Assembly (NCBI RefSeq): GCF_030816155.1
Contig: NZ_JAUSXR010000001.1
Location: forward strand, 1-64,000
Length of the DNA: 64,000 nucleotides
DNA from: Arthrobacter woluwensis
GTDB taxonomy: Bacteria; Actinomycetota; Actinomycetes; Actinomycetales; Micrococcaceae
Direction: 5' to 3'
Below are positions 30,595-39,215 of the stretch, piece after piece; position 1 is the stretch's first letter, and each line of letters begins with the position of its first letter. The notes under the pieces were generated by a model, which saw only the letters and a program-made list of their open reading frames with translations, searched no databases and had not been told where the DNA came from. Made by a program: the position numbers and the translations under genes.

Positions 30595-31611
30595 ATGAGG
30601 CCGACGACGCTGATTCCGCACCCTCCCCGGGGGCCCGTTGAATGGAAAGTGGTCGAGAACAAGCTGGTCGTCGACGGGGGTGGGTTCATCGAGGACATCA
30701 GTTCCGGCGTGGACACCCTTCTCAACGTCGAGAGCTTCGGCAAGTTCGGGGTTTCCCCACAGTCCGCTCCGACCTTCTCGGCCGAGGGGGTCAGCTTCTA
30801 CACCGGCAACACGGGCGCCTCGGACGTGGTCATCGAGGGCGGGACCTATGGCATCCACCATGACCCGGGCATCGGATCGGTGAAGCTCTCGATCCTTTCC
30901 GAGGGGACGATGAGCGTGCATTCCCGCAACGGCAGCATGGTCCGATCGGCGGGCCATGGGTTCGTCCTCCGCCCCGGCGAGGACCGGACCGTTGAATTCT
31001 CCGACGGCGCGAGAGTCCTCATCATCGAGACGTCCAAAGAAATCCTCGAGGGATACACCCCTGGAACGGTCACTAAAGATCCCCTGCAGTTCGGGCCCGG
31101 GGGGACTCTTTCTGAGTCCATTCTCGCGTTCGGCACGTCTGTCGCACATCACCGCGCCGCGGGACCGCTCAACAACTATTTCATCGATCAATTCCTGCAG
31201 GAGATGGTCGCCAGTGTCGTCCTGAGTGTGAAAGGCGTCAGCGAGGCTGAGCGGCGTGGGCGATCGGGAGCTTTCAGTCAGTCCCAGTATTTGATCAACG
31301 GACGTTATATCGATCCGTCATTCTCGGTCACCGAACTGGCCTCTCTTCTGAAGATGTCGGTCCGGAATCTTCAGGACATTTATGCGCAGCAGGGAAAGAA
31401 TGTCAGTCAGGCCATTCGCGATCGCAGGCTTCAGGAAGCCAAACGGCTCCTGAGTGATCCCGTGTATATCAATCTCACGGTCGAGGAGGTCGCGACCTAT
31501 TCGGGATTCGACAATACGCAGCGGCTGCGCAGGGCTTTCGAGACCGCGAAGCTCCCGAATCCCCGCGCCTACCGGGCCCAGGCGATGCGGGAGGCCGCGG
31601 CAGCGGGCTGA
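30595..31611 (+). CDS. AraC family transcriptional regulator
   Basis: The product has about 338 residues. An N-terminal cupin-like ligand or oligomerisation region (about 30-180: FVLRPGEDRTVEFSDGARVLII) precedes a C-terminal double helix-turn-helix of the AraC class (about 235-335: FSVTELASLLKMSVRNLQDIY ... TVEEVATYSGFDNTQRLRRAF). AAGGAG stands eight bases before ATG at 30595; an upstream frame extension to 30493 looks non-coding. It probably acts on its own divergent promoter region with the secreted-protein gene. Ligand unknown. Confidence 0.87.
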   Translation: MRPTTLIPHPPRGPVEWKVVENKLVVDGGGFIEDISSGVDTLLNVESFGKFGVSPQSAPTFSAEGVSFYTGNTGASDVVIEGGTYGIHHDPGIGSVKLSILSEGTMSVHSRNGSMVRSAGHGFVLRPGEDRTVEFSDGARVLIIETSKEILEGYTPGTVTKDPLQFGPGGTLSESILAFGTSVAHHRAAGPLNNYFIDQFLQEMVASVVLSVKGVSEAERRGRSGAFSQSQYLINGRYIDPSFSVTELASLLKMSVRNLQDIYAQQGKNVSQAIRDRRLQEAKRLLSDPVYINLTVEEVATYSGFDNTQRLRRAFETAKLPNPRAYRAQAMREAAAAG

Positions 31612-31617
31612 CGGACG

Positions 31618-32598
31618 TCACCTGCCGGCGTCGAGCGGCTGAGACCCGGACGCCCTGATCAGCCGTTCGCCCCGTGCCCGGGCGCCGTCGATCGCGGTCC
31701 GCGGTGATTCGATGGTGAAGTCGGCGTCGAGCATGCCGAGCGCGAGGAGCGCCCAGTCCAGGGTTTTCGCGTGCACGGTCACGCGGCAGCTGCCGTCGGA
31801 GACCGCCGAGGCCGTGGCCCACCGCCCGATCCTTTCGGTCACCTCGCGCTCCGGCGCTGCGACCAGTGCGACCACGTCCTGCGGACCCGGCGCCTTGTCG
31901 GCCCGGTCGCGGATGAACGCGACGGGGTTCTCCGCGGGCAGGGTCCGCGGGGCGAACCGGGCGCCGGTCGGGACCGGCCGGCTCATCCGGTCCAGACGGA
32001 AGGAGCGCCAATCGCCGCGGTCCAGGTCGTAGCAGACCAGGTACCACCGCAGCCCGAGGCGGACCATGCGCAGAGGCTCGACGTGCCGAGTGCTGGCGCG
32101 CCCGTCGGCCGCGGTGTAGTCGAATCCGATCCGCTCCTGGTCCCGGCAGGCCTGCCCGATGATGATCAGGAGTTCCGGATCGATCATCTCCTCGACCGGT
32201 TCCCAGAAGTGGCTCTCGGTGGCCGCCCCGATCGCCTCGACCCTTCTCCTCAGCCCTCGCGGCATCACCTGGACGAGTTTCGCCAATGCGCGCACCGAGG
32301 CTTCGGCCACCCCGCTCACCGCCCCCTGGGCGGCCGACCGCAAGGCGATCGCAAGGGCTACGGCCTCCTCGTCGTCCAGCAGCAGCGGCGGCATGGCCGC
32401 CCCCGACGCGAGCTGGTAGCCGCCGTCGACTCCGCGCGCCGCCTCCACGGGGTAGCCCAGATCCCGGAGGCGCTCGACGTCGCGCCGGAGGGTGCGGACG
32501 GAGACTTCCAGCCGCCCGGCCAGCTCCGCTCCCGGCCAGTACCGTCGTGCCTGCAGCAGGGAGAGCAGCCGGAGCGTCCGTGAACTCGTGTTCGCCAT
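31618..32598 (-). CDS. YafY/WYL family transcriptional regulator
   Basis: The product has 326 residues with an N-terminal winged helix (RTLRLLSLLQARRYWPGAELAGRLEVSVRTLRRDVERL), a middle region and a WYL-type ligand domain (RHVEPLRMVRLGLRWYLVCYDLDR). ATG at 32598 follows GAGGAGG. It is divergent from a DinB gene, a very common actinobacterial pairing in which the WYL protein regulates the neighbour. It converges with the AraC gene with only a six-base gap. Confidence 0.9.
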   Translation of the reverse strand: MANTSSRTLRLLSLLQARRYWPGAELAGRLEVSVRTLRRDVERLRDLGYPVEAARGVDGGYQLASGAAMPPLLLDDEEAVALAIALRSAAQGAVSGVAEASVRALAKLVQVMPRGLRRRVEAIGAATESHFWEPVEEMIDPELLIIIGQACRDQERIGFDYTAADGRASTRHVEPLRMVRLGLRWYLVCYDLDRGDWRSFRLDRMSRPVPTGARFAPRTLPAENPVAFIRDRADKAPGPQDVVALVAAPEREVTERIGRWATASAVSDGSCRVTVHAKTLDWALLALGMLDADFTIESPRTAIDGARARGERLIRASGSQPLDAGR

Positions 32599-32634
32599 GT
32601 TCTCAGTTTCCTCCTCATTGAGGACGGAAAGTGA

Positions 32635-32645
32635 CACCAATGGTG
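32635..32645. promoter_or_regulatory. Candidate operator in the WYL-DinB divergent promoter
   Basis: CACCAATGGTG is a perfect five-base-arm palindrome centred between the two divergent starts. YafY-type regulators commonly bind such GACACC/GGTGTC-like elements; the assignment is tentative. Confidence 0.35.
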
Positions 32646-32689
32646 CGTAGCGTTGAAGACATCAAGACCGGAACGACCAAGGAGATGTC

Positions 32690-33232
32690 ATGACTGCACG
32701 GATGATCAACGCTGTGGGCACGGGCGAGAAGGCCGATCTGCTGGGTGCCCTGGCGCAGGCCCGCGAGTTCCTCAGCTACACCTGTCGCGGGGTGAGCGAA
32801 GAGGACGCCCGGAAGCGCACCACGGTCAGCGAGCTGACGCTCGGCGGCCTGATCAAGCACGTCACGTCGGTGGAGCAGCACTGGGTGGACTTCATCGTGA
32901 ACGGCCCGGAGTCGGCGGCCGCTACGAGCAGCTTCTCGAACTTGACCGAGGAGGATTTCGCCCGTTACGCCGACGGGTTCCGGCTGACCGACGGCGAGAC
33001 GCTGGCCGGCGCCCTGGAGGACTACCGGGCTGCCGCGGAGGAGACCGAGCGTGCGGTCGAGGGGCTGGAAGACCTCGGGGTCTCGCATGATCTCCCCGCG
33101 ACGCCGTGGGGCGAAGCGCGGAGCTGGTCAGCGCGGCGCACGCTGATCCACATCATCGCCGAGACCACGCAGCACGCGGGGCACGCGGACATCATCCGGG
33201 AGGCCCTGGACGGTCAGAAGACCATGGGCTGA
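32690..33232 (+). CDS. DinB family protein
   Basis: The 180-residue DinB/DUF664-type four-helix bundle has metal-site histidines in LIKHVTSVEQHWVDF and AETTQHAGHADIIREAL. Start ATG at 32690 follows AGGAG. It is divergent from the WYL regulator at 31618-32598, which probably controls it. It resembles the other DinB protein in this window but is not adjacent to an acetyltransferase. Confidence 0.88.
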   Translation: MTARMINAVGTGEKADLLGALAQAREFLSYTCRGVSEEDARKRTTVSELTLGGLIKHVTSVEQHWVDFIVNGPESAAATSSFSNLTEEDFARYADGFRLTDGETLAGALEDYRAAAEETERAVEGLEDLGVSHDLPATPWGEARSWSARRTLIHIIAETTQHAGHADIIREALDGQKTMG

Positions 33233-33264
33233 ACGGCTCCGCCCGACGAGGCGGCGCACGGAGC

Positions 33265-33302
33265 GGGCGGGGAGCCGGAACGGACGTTCCGGCTCCCCGC
33301 CC
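33265..33302. terminator. Terminator between convergent genes
   Basis: The perfect 17-base stem GGGCGGGGAGCCGGAAC / GTTCCGGCTCCCCGCCC has a GGAC loop. It lies between the DinB gene and the convergent hypothetical gene. Confidence 0.85.
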
Positions 33303-33325
33303 GTCGTCGTGGTGGACCTCGGGCC

Positions 33326-33805
33326 TCAGGCCGGGTCGGGGTCGGACAGGTCCTCGACCGCTGAGGGGGTCATGCCCTCGAACAGCACGCCGATGCCGTA
33401 GGGATCCGCGAGCTCCAGTGGCGACTCCGTGAACCGGAGCATCCAGCCGCCGTCGTCCCAGATGACCGCCTCGGGTTCGCCGAACGGTGGTTGGTCGCTC
33501 CGCAGAGCCTGGAGTTCGTCGTCGCGCAGGCCGAAGCCCGGTTCACGGAGCTCTTCCCGCAGATACGCGCCGGCCACGTCGGCGAGTTCGCCGAACCGGG
33601 CGATCACCTCAGCGGTGAGCCGGAGGACTTCCGGTCCGGGCTCCGCCGCGGGCTCCACGATGATGTTCACCGTGGGGGAGGAGCCGCCGTGGGCCGCCTC
33701 GAGCGACGCCGTCCAGCAGGCGATGGGCTCGGGTGCGTCGATGAGGGTGAACGCCGTGCCGGCGATGTCGAGATGGTGCGGGATGTCTGCCACCGGCCCA
33801 GTCAA
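33326..33805 (-). CDS. Hypothetical protein, 159 residues
   Basis: This acidic, soluble protein has 159 residues and no cysteine-rich motif or signal. Notable stretches are VLRLTAEVIARFGELADVAGAYLREEL and AVIWDDGGWMLRFTESPLELADPYGIGVLF. The TTG at 33805 has a GGGGGTG ribosome site; a GTG at 33793 is an alternative. I do not recognise the family. It is divergent from the hydroxyproline transporter promoter. Confidence 0.6.
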   Translation of the reverse strand: MTGPVADIPHHLDIAGTAFTLIDAPEPIACWTASLEAAHGGSSPTVNIIVEPAAEPGPEVLRLTAEVIARFGELADVAGAYLREELREPGFGLRDDELQALRSDQPPFGEPEAVIWDDGGWMLRFTESPLELADPYGIGVLFEGMTPSAVEDLSDPDPA

Positions 33806-33918
33806 CCATCACCCCCGTCGAATGGACAGCGGCTCCCGCAGCTCGCAGGCCGCACGCTGCTCAGGATCCAGCACGAAGCCCTCCCGAACTTCCCGAAAAA
33901 CACCCTTGACCCACGGCA

Positions 33919-33960
33919 CGTGACATGTAACATTGTACTGAGCCAGTGATGTGAATCACA
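33919..33960. promoter_or_regulatory. Hydroxyproline transporter promoter with two operators
   Basis: A -35 TTGACC (33906-33911) and -10 TAACAT (33928-33933) are 16 bases apart. The -10 is covered by the palindrome ATGTAACAT (33925-33933), inside a 20-base string shared, in reverse orientation, with the DapA-family promoter. AGTGA-N6-TCACA at 33945-33960 matches a CRP/GlxR site with one mismatch. The likely binders are the GntR protein encoded at 40154 and a CRP-type protein. Confidence 0.6.
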
Positions 33961-34006
33961 TGGCACTCACGTGGTCGGAGCTCCGGCCCTGGCAGGGAAG
34001 ACAGGC

Positions 34007-34792
34007 ATGGCGAAATCAACCCCCACCGAAGCGCACCGGGTGCCACGGCTCGGCATCCAGCTGGAGAACATCAGGAAGCACTACGGCGACCATGTGGTCC
34101 TGGACGATGTGTCCCTGGATGTGGAACCCGGCACCGTCACCGCATTGATCGGCCCCTCCGGCGCCGGGAAGAGCACCTTCCTCCGGTGCATCAACCTGCT
34201 GGAGCAGCCCGACGGCGGCACCATCCGGGTGGCCGGTCACACGATCGAACCCGGGAAGAACATCGCCCCCAAGGACCTGGCCCGCCTGCGCAGCGCCGTC
34301 GGCATGGTCTTCCAGTCCTTCAACCTCTTCCCGCACATGACGGCGCTGAAGAACATCAGTTTCCCGCAGCAGCGGGTGCTGGGCCGCAGCAAGGAGGAGG
34401 CCGACGAGCGGGCCATGCAGCTGCTCGAACGCGTGGGTCTCAAGGACAAGGCGAACCAGCACCCCGGCCGTTGCTCCGGCGGCCAGCAGCAGCGCATCGC
34501 CATCGCCAGGGCCCTCGCCCTGGACCCGTCGATCATGCTCTTCGACGAGCCCACCTCCGCCCTGGACCCCGAAGTCGGCCTGGAAGTGCTGGCCGTCATG
34601 CGGGAGCTCGCGGCGGACGGCATGACCATGGTGGTGGTGACGCACGAGATGCAGTTCGCCCGGGACGTCTCCGACACCCTCGTGGTCATGGCGGACTGCA
34701 AGATCATCGAACAGGGCGATCCGCGCGCCATCATGAGCGACCCGCAGGAGGCGCGCACCCGCCGCTTCCTGCGCGCCGTCCTGGAGCGCTGA
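34007..34792 (+). CDS. Amino-acid ABC transporter ATP-binding protein
   Basis: This 261-residue polar-amino-acid ABC ATPase has Walker A GPSGAGKST at 49-57, Q-loop VFQSFNLFPH and Walker B IMLFDEP. The signature motif reads CSGGQ (156-160), with Cys in place of the usual Leu. It begins the importer of a hydroxyproline catabolic locus; substrate assignment rests on the enzymes downstream. The permease gene starts one base after its stop. Confidence 0.92.
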   Translation: MAKSTPTEAHRVPRLGIQLENIRKHYGDHVVLDDVSLDVEPGTVTALIGPSGAGKSTFLRCINLLEQPDGGTIRVAGHTIEPGKNIAPKDLARLRSAVGMVFQSFNLFPHMTALKNISFPQQRVLGRSKEEADERAMQLLERVGLKDKANQHPGRCSGGQQQRIAIARALALDPSIMLFDEPTSALDPEVGLEVLAVMRELAADGMTMVVVTHEMQFARDVSDTLVVMADCKIIEQGDPRAIMSDPQEARTRRFLRAVLER

Positions 34793-34793
34793 C

Positions 34794-35438
34794 ATGGAAG
34801 CGCTCACCGCCGTCGTCCAGGGCCTGCCCATGACGCTGTGGCTGACGCTGGCCGCGTTCGCCATCGGCATCGTCGGAGCGGTCCCGCTCTCCCTGGCCCT
34901 GACCTCGCCCGTGGCGCCGCTGCGCTGGGCCGCGCGACTGCTCGTGGACCTGATCCGCGGCGTGCCGATCATCGTCTGGCTGTTCCTGCTGAAGTTCGGC
35001 ATCCACCTGGGGACGTTCAAGTTCGACCCCGTCAACGCCGCGATCGTGGGCCTGGGCGTGGTGTCGATCGCCTACCTGGCCGAGATCTACCGCGGCGGCA
35101 TCCAGGCCGTGCCGCGCGGTCAGCTGGAGGCGTCCAAGGCGCTGGGCCTGTCGGGAACCACCACCTTCTTCGGCGTCGTGATCCCGCAGGCGTTCCGGAT
35201 CGTCTCCCCGTCCATCGCCACATACCTGGTGGGCCTGCTGAAGGATTCCTCCATCGCCTCCACCATCATCGTGGCGGAGATGGTGTTCCAGTCCCAGTCG
35301 TTCGCCCGTCAGCACCCCACGGTGGAGGGCATCCTCCCGTACGTGATCGTGGGCATCATCTACATCGTCCTGAGCCTGCCGGTGGCCTTCCTGTCCCGGC
35401 GTCTCGACGCCCGCATGAGGAAGGCGATCTTCGTATGA
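34794..35438 (+). CDS. Amino-acid ABC transporter permease 1
   Basis: The 214-residue HisM/ArtM-type permease opens with MTLWLTLAAFAIGIVGAVPL. It has DLIRGVPIIVWLFLLKFG and the ATPase-contact loop QLEASKALGLSGTTTFFGVVIP. Its stop overlaps the second permease start (ATGA), so the importer probably uses a heterodimeric membrane domain. Confidence 0.92.
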   Translation: MEALTAVVQGLPMTLWLTLAAFAIGIVGAVPLSLALTSPVAPLRWAARLLVDLIRGVPIIVWLFLLKFGIHLGTFKFDPVNAAIVGLGVVSIAYLAEIYRGGIQAVPRGQLEASKALGLSGTTTFFGVVIPQAFRIVSPSIATYLVGLLKDSSIASTIIVAEMVFQSQSFARQHPTVEGILPYVIVGIIYIVLSLPVAFLSRRLDARMRKAIFV

Positions 35439-36088
35439 ACTGGTTTCAGCAATGGGCGGACTACATGCCCCAGATGCTGTCCGGGCTCGGCGTGAGTCTC
35501 TTCATCGCCGGGGTGTCGATCGTGATCGGCTACCCGCTCGGCCTGCTCCTGAGCGTCATGGTGCAGCGCAAGAACCTGGTCATCCGGACCCTGGGCCTTG
35601 CGATCGTCGAGATCGGCCGCGGCGCCCCCGCCCTCGTGATCCTGTACCTGGTCTACTACGGGCTGCCGAAGTTCGGCATCGCGTTCGAGAGCATCCAGGC
35701 CGCGTGCATCGCGCTCGTGTGGAACGCCGCGGCGTACTCGAGCGAGATCATCCGCGCGGGCCTGCAGTCCGTGGCCCGTGGGCAGGCCGAGGCGGCTCAG
35801 GTCCTGGGCCTGTCCTCCCGGGACACGTTCTTCCGCGTCATCATGCCGCAGGGCATGCGGTCGGCGATCCCGGGCCTGATGGGCGTGGCCATCCAGATGT
35901 TCCAGGGCACCTCACTGGCCTACGCCATCGCGGTCCCGGAGCTGATGAAGTCCGCCTACAACATCGGCAGCCAGGACTTCAACTACCTGCAGATCTTCAC
36001 CCTGGCCGGCATCTGCTACGCCGCGATCTCCATGCCGGCCACCTGGATCACCGTCTACTTCGAAAAGCGCATGTCCCGTCATGCCTGA
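35435..36088 (+). CDS. Amino-acid ABC transporter permease 2
   Basis: The 217-residue permease is paralogous to permease 1. Motifs are MLSGLGVSLFIAGVSIVIGYPLG, VEIGRGAPALVILYLVYYG and EAAQVLGLSSRDTFFRVIMP. ATG at 35435 overlaps the permease 1 stop by four bases. The binding protein gene follows after 43 bases. Confidence 0.92.
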   Translation: MNWFQQWADYMPQMLSGLGVSLFIAGVSIVIGYPLGLLLSVMVQRKNLVIRTLGLAIVEIGRGAPALVILYLVYYGLPKFGIAFESIQAACIALVWNAAAYSSEIIRAGLQSVARGQAEAAQVLGLSSRDTFFRVIMPQGMRSAIPGLMGVAIQMFQGTSLAYAIAVPELMKSAYNIGSQDFNYLQIFTLAGICYAAISMPATWITVYFEKRMSRHA

Positions 36089-36131
36089 CCCGGCCTCTGA
36101 AACTCCCACAACCCCCTTTGAGAGGAACCCC

Positions 36132-37007
36132 ATGAAAATCCAGAAGCTCAAGCGCCCCGGTGCGCTGGCCGCCGTCGTCCTGCTCGCCGGTGTCGGCCTG
36201 ACGGCCTGCGGAAGCTCCGGTTCGACGACGGCGTCGGCCGACTGCACGCCGAAGCACCAGGGCGTCACCACCGTCGCCTCGGGCAAGCTGACCGTGGGCG
36301 TCATCGACATCCCGCCCTTCAGCAGCTACAACAGCGGCAAGCCGAACGGCATCGACATCTCGATCGTGGACAAGATCGCCAAGGACGAATGCCTGACCCC
36401 GGTCTACCAGCAGGCGACCTACGCCGACGCCGTGCAGTCGATCTCCGGCGGCAGCATCGACCTGGCCGTCGGCACGATCGACGCCACCGAGAAGCGTCTG
36501 AAGGCTGTGGACTTCTCCGCCTCCACCTACCTGGACGGCATGGGCATCGCCACCAAGACCGGCGCCAAGACGGTGGCCGATCTGGAGAAGATGAACAAGG
36601 TCGGCACGATCGACGGTTACCTCTGGGTCGAGGACCTCAAGAAGATCCTGGGCGACAAGCTGGTCACCTACCCCTCCAGCGTGGAGCTGAAGGCGGACTT
36701 CGACGCCGGCCGTCTGGACGCGGACGTCGACGCCTACGGCGTGCAGGTGCTGCAGTTCAAGGACGCCAAGGGCATCACGGTCTCCCTGGCCAACGACAAG
36801 CCGGACCCCCGCGTCGGCGCCATCACCCACTCGCCGGAAGCGGCCTTCCCGCTGACCAAGGGCAACACCAGCCTGAAGCAGGCGCTCAGCGACGGCATCG
36901 AGTCGCAGCGCAAGGACGGCACCATCACCAAGCTCTTGACGGGCGCGGGTCTCACCGAAGGCCTGGGCAAGGTGGCCGACCAGCAGTACGTGGTCCCCGC
37001 CAGCTGA
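36132..37007 (+). CDS. ABC transporter substrate-binding lipoprotein (probable hydroxyproline binding)
   Basis: The 291-residue family-3 solute-binding protein has a signal peptide ending in the lipobox LTAC. Core motifs are LTVGVIDIPPFSSYNSGKPNGIDISIVDKIA and GGSIDLAVGTIDATEKRLKAVDFSAS. ATG at 36132 follows GAGAGGAA; the in-frame codons back to 36081 overlap the permease and are not expected to be used. The substrate is assigned from the catabolic genes only. Confidence 0.9.
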   Translation: MKIQKLKRPGALAAVVLLAGVGLTACGSSGSTTASADCTPKHQGVTTVASGKLTVGVIDIPPFSSYNSGKPNGIDISIVDKIAKDECLTPVYQQATYADAVQSISGGSIDLAVGTIDATEKRLKAVDFSASTYLDGMGIATKTGAKTVADLEKMNKVGTIDGYLWVEDLKKILGDKLVTYPSSVELKADFDAGRLDADVDAYGVQVLQFKDAKGITVSLANDKPDPRVGAITHSPEAAFPLTKGNTSLKQALSDGIESQRKDGTITKLLTGAGLTEGLGKVADQQYVVPAS

Positions 37008-37016
37008 TTCACCCCT

Positions 37017-37042
37017 GATGCCGGGGCGCGTGCCCCGGCATC
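37017..37042 (+). terminator. Terminator after the transporter operon
   Basis: The perfect 11-base stem GATGCCGGGGC / GCCCCGGCATC has a GCGT loop and lies nine bases after the binding-protein stop. It separates import from catabolism transcripts. Confidence 0.8.
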
Positions 37043-37053
37043 ACCCTTCAATA

Positions 37054-37099
37054 TTGTGCAATGTCACATGGTAAATTAATCCTGTGAGGCGACTCACAG
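37054..37099. promoter_or_regulatory. DapA-family gene promoter with GntR-like and CRP sites
   Basis: The 20-base GTGCAATGTCACATGGTAAA (37056-37075) matches the reverse complement of the transporter promoter element and contains the palindrome ATGTCACAT (37061-37069). TGTGA-N6-TCACA at 37083-37098 is a perfect CRP-type consensus. A possible -35/-10 pair is TTGTGC/TTAATC. Both operons therefore share the same two-element control region. Confidence 0.6.
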
Positions 37100-37147
37100 T
37101 GCGGCTGCCCCCGTGGCGCTGAGCCGCCTCCCTGAAAGGAACCGGAA

Positions 37148-38053
37148 ATGACCGAAGTCCGTAAGCCGTGGCGTGGAGTCCACGTCGCCACCACCCTCCC
37201 GTTCAACGACGACCTGAGCGTGGACTACGACGCGTACGCCCAGAACATCGCCTTCCTCGCGGCCGGCGGCTGCGACGGCGTCGCCCCCAATGGGTCCCTG
37301 GGCGAGTACCAGACCCTCTCCGACGAGGAGCGGGCCCGCGTCATCACCACCGCCATCGAGGCCGCACCCGAGGGCTTCACCGTGATGGCCGGCGTCGGCG
37401 CGTATGGCGGACTGCAGTCGCTCCGCTGGGCCGAGCAGGCCGCCGAGGCCGGGGCGCAGTCCGTCCTGGCGCTGCCGCCGAACACCTACCGTGCCAATGA
37501 GGACGAGGTGGTGGAGCACTACCGCCTGGTGGCCAAGGCCGGCCTCCCGATCGTGGCGTACAACAACCCGATCGACACCAAGGTGGACCTCACGCCGCGC
37601 CTCCTCGCCCGCCTCCACGGCGAGGGCCTGATCGTGGGCGTCAAGGAGTTCAGCGGCGACGTCCGCCGTCCCTACGAGATCAAGGAACTCGCCCCGGAGC
37701 TGGACATCATCATGGGCGCGGACGACACTGTCCTGGAGCTCGGCCTCGCCGGGGCCGTGGGCTGGGTGTCCGGTTACCCGAACGCCATCCCGGAGATCTC
37801 CATGGAGCTCTACCGCCTGGCCATCTCGGACCAGGGCGACGACCTCGCCCGGGCACGGGACATCTACCGCGATCTGCACCCGCTGATGCGCTGGGACAGC
37901 AAGACCGAGTTCGTCCAGGCGATCAAGCTCTCCCAGGACATCGTGGGCCAGCGAGGCGGCGTGACCCGCCCGCCGCGCGGCCCGCTCGCCCCGGAAACGG
38001 TCGCCGCGATCACCCGGGACACGGAAGCCGTGCTCGCCAAGGGTTACAAATAA
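37148..38053 (+). CDS. DapA-family deaminase, probable 1-pyrroline-4-hydroxy-2-carboxylate deaminase
   Basis: The 301-residue TIM-barrel protein belongs to the dihydrodipicolinate synthase superfamily. The Schiff-base lysine is in GVKEFSGD (Lys166) and the assisting tyrosine in VAYNNP (Tyr138). The usual GTTGES substrate loop reads GSLGEY, which argues against true lysine biosynthesis. In hydroxyproline catabolism the family member converts pyrroline-hydroxy-carboxylate into 2-oxoglutarate semialdehyde. The epimerase, dehydrogenase and semialdehyde dehydrogenase genes nearby make this the best assignment. GAAAGGAA stands before ATG. Confidence 0.85.
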   Translation: MTEVRKPWRGVHVATTLPFNDDLSVDYDAYAQNIAFLAAGGCDGVAPNGSLGEYQTLSDEERARVITTAIEAAPEGFTVMAGVGAYGGLQSLRWAEQAAEAGAQSVLALPPNTYRANEDEVVEHYRLVAKAGLPIVAYNNPIDTKVDLTPRLLARLHGEGLIVGVKEFSGDVRRPYEIKELAPELDIIMGADDTVLELGLAGAVGWVSGYPNAIPEISMELYRLAISDQGDDLARARDIYRDLHPLMRWDSKTEFVQAIKLSQDIVGQRGGVTRPPRGPLAPETVAAITRDTEAVLAKGYK

Positions 38054-38064
38054 ACTCAGGGCCC

Positions 38065-38181
38065 CGAGGTTTCAGGCGTCCGACGTCGCTTAGACACAGC
38101 CTGCGCCGCCCTTCGGTCGTGGGACGACCTTCAGGGCGGGTGCGGCTGCGATGCGCGACTTCCCGGACGCCTGAAACCTCG
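38065..38181. repeat. Long compound hairpin between catabolic genes
   Basis: Perfect 17-base outer arms (CGAGGTTTCAGGCGTCC and its complement) enclose nested imperfect stems: GTCGC/GCGAC, AGCCTGCGCCGCCCT against AGGGCGGGTGCGGCT, and an apical GGTCGT-GGG-ACGACC. The 117-base element fills the gap between the DapA-family and epimerase genes. It may be a REP-like element or an RNA processing/attenuation site; no T-tract follows. Confidence 0.7.
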
Positions 38182-38213
38182 ACGAAATCCACCCACCGAC
38201 CCTAGGAGCAGCG

Positions 38214-39215
38214 ATGCGGACCAAGCGCGTCTTTCATGCCGTCGACTCACACACCGAGGGCATGCCCACCCGGGTGATCACGGGCGGCGTCGGGACCATC
38301 CCGGGCACCACGATGGCGGACAAGCGCCTCTGGTTCATGGAGAACAGCGACTGGATCCGCACGCTCCTCATGTACGAACCCCGGGGTCATGCCTCGATGA
38401 GCGGCGCGATCCTGCAGCCCTCCACCCGTCCCGACGCGGACTTCGGCGTCCTCTACATCGAGGTGTCGGGGCTGCTGCCCATGTGCGGACACGGAACGAT
38501 CGGCGTCGCGACCGTGCTCGTGGAGACGGGCATGGTCGAGGTGGTCGAGCCGGTGACGACGGTGCGGCTGGACACCCCAGCCGGACTGGTCATCGCGGAG
38601 GTGGCCGTGAAGGACGGGCACGCCGAGTCGGTGACGCTCCGCAATGTGCCGTCCTTCGTGGACCGGCTCGACGCCACCGTCGACGTCCCGGGCTACGGCG
38701 CCGTGCCGTACGACCTGGCGTTCGGCGGGAACTTCTACGCGATCGTGAAGCTGGAGGACCTCGGGCTGCCCTTCAAACGGGAGCGCAAGGACGATCTGCT
38801 GAAGGCGGGTCTCGCGATCATGGACGCCATCAACGCCTCGGACGAGCCGGTGCACCCGGAACGTCCGGACATCCGCGCCTGTCACCACGTGTACCTTCAG
38901 GCGCCGGGATCCACCGCGGAGCACTCCCGCCACGCCATGGCCATCCACCCGGGCTGGTTCGACCGCTCGCCGTGCGGCACCGGCACCAGCGCCCGGATGG
39001 CGCAGCTGCACGCTCGCGGCGAACTCGCTCTGAACACGGACTTCGTCAACGAGTCCTACATCGGCTCGCAGTTCATCGGACGTCTCGTGGCCGAGACCGA
39101 GGTGGGCGGCCGCCCGGCCGTGGTCCCCACCGTGACGGGCCGCGCCTGGATCACGGGGACCGCGCAGTACTTCCTCGACCCGAGCGATCCGTTCCAGGAG
39201 GGGTTCCTCCTATGA
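38214..39215 (+). CDS. 4-hydroxyproline 2-epimerase (proline racemase family)
   Basis: The 333-residue enzyme has both catalytic cysteines of two-base racemases: Cys91 in MCGHGT and Cys254 in SPCGTGTSA. Thr in place of the first Cys would have meant trans-3-hydroxyproline dehydratase. The family interconverts trans-4-hydroxy-L-proline and cis-4-hydroxy-D-proline; choice of hydroxyproline over proline is from gene context. GGAGCAGC precedes ATG. Its stop overlaps the next start (ATGA). Confidence 0.9.
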   Translation: MRTKRVFHAVDSHTEGMPTRVITGGVGTIPGTTMADKRLWFMENSDWIRTLLMYEPRGHASMSGAILQPSTRPDADFGVLYIEVSGLLPMCGHGTIGVATVLVETGMVEVVEPVTTVRLDTPAGLVIAEVAVKDGHAESVTLRNVPSFVDRLDATVDVPGYGAVPYDLAFGGNFYAIVKLEDLGLPFKRERKDDLLKAGLAIMDAINASDEPVHPERPDIRACHHVYLQAPGSTAEHSRHAMAIHPGWFDRSPCGTGTSARMAQLHARGELALNTDFVNESYIGSQFIGRLVAETEVGGRPAVVPTVTGRAWITGTAQYFLDPSDPFQEGFLL

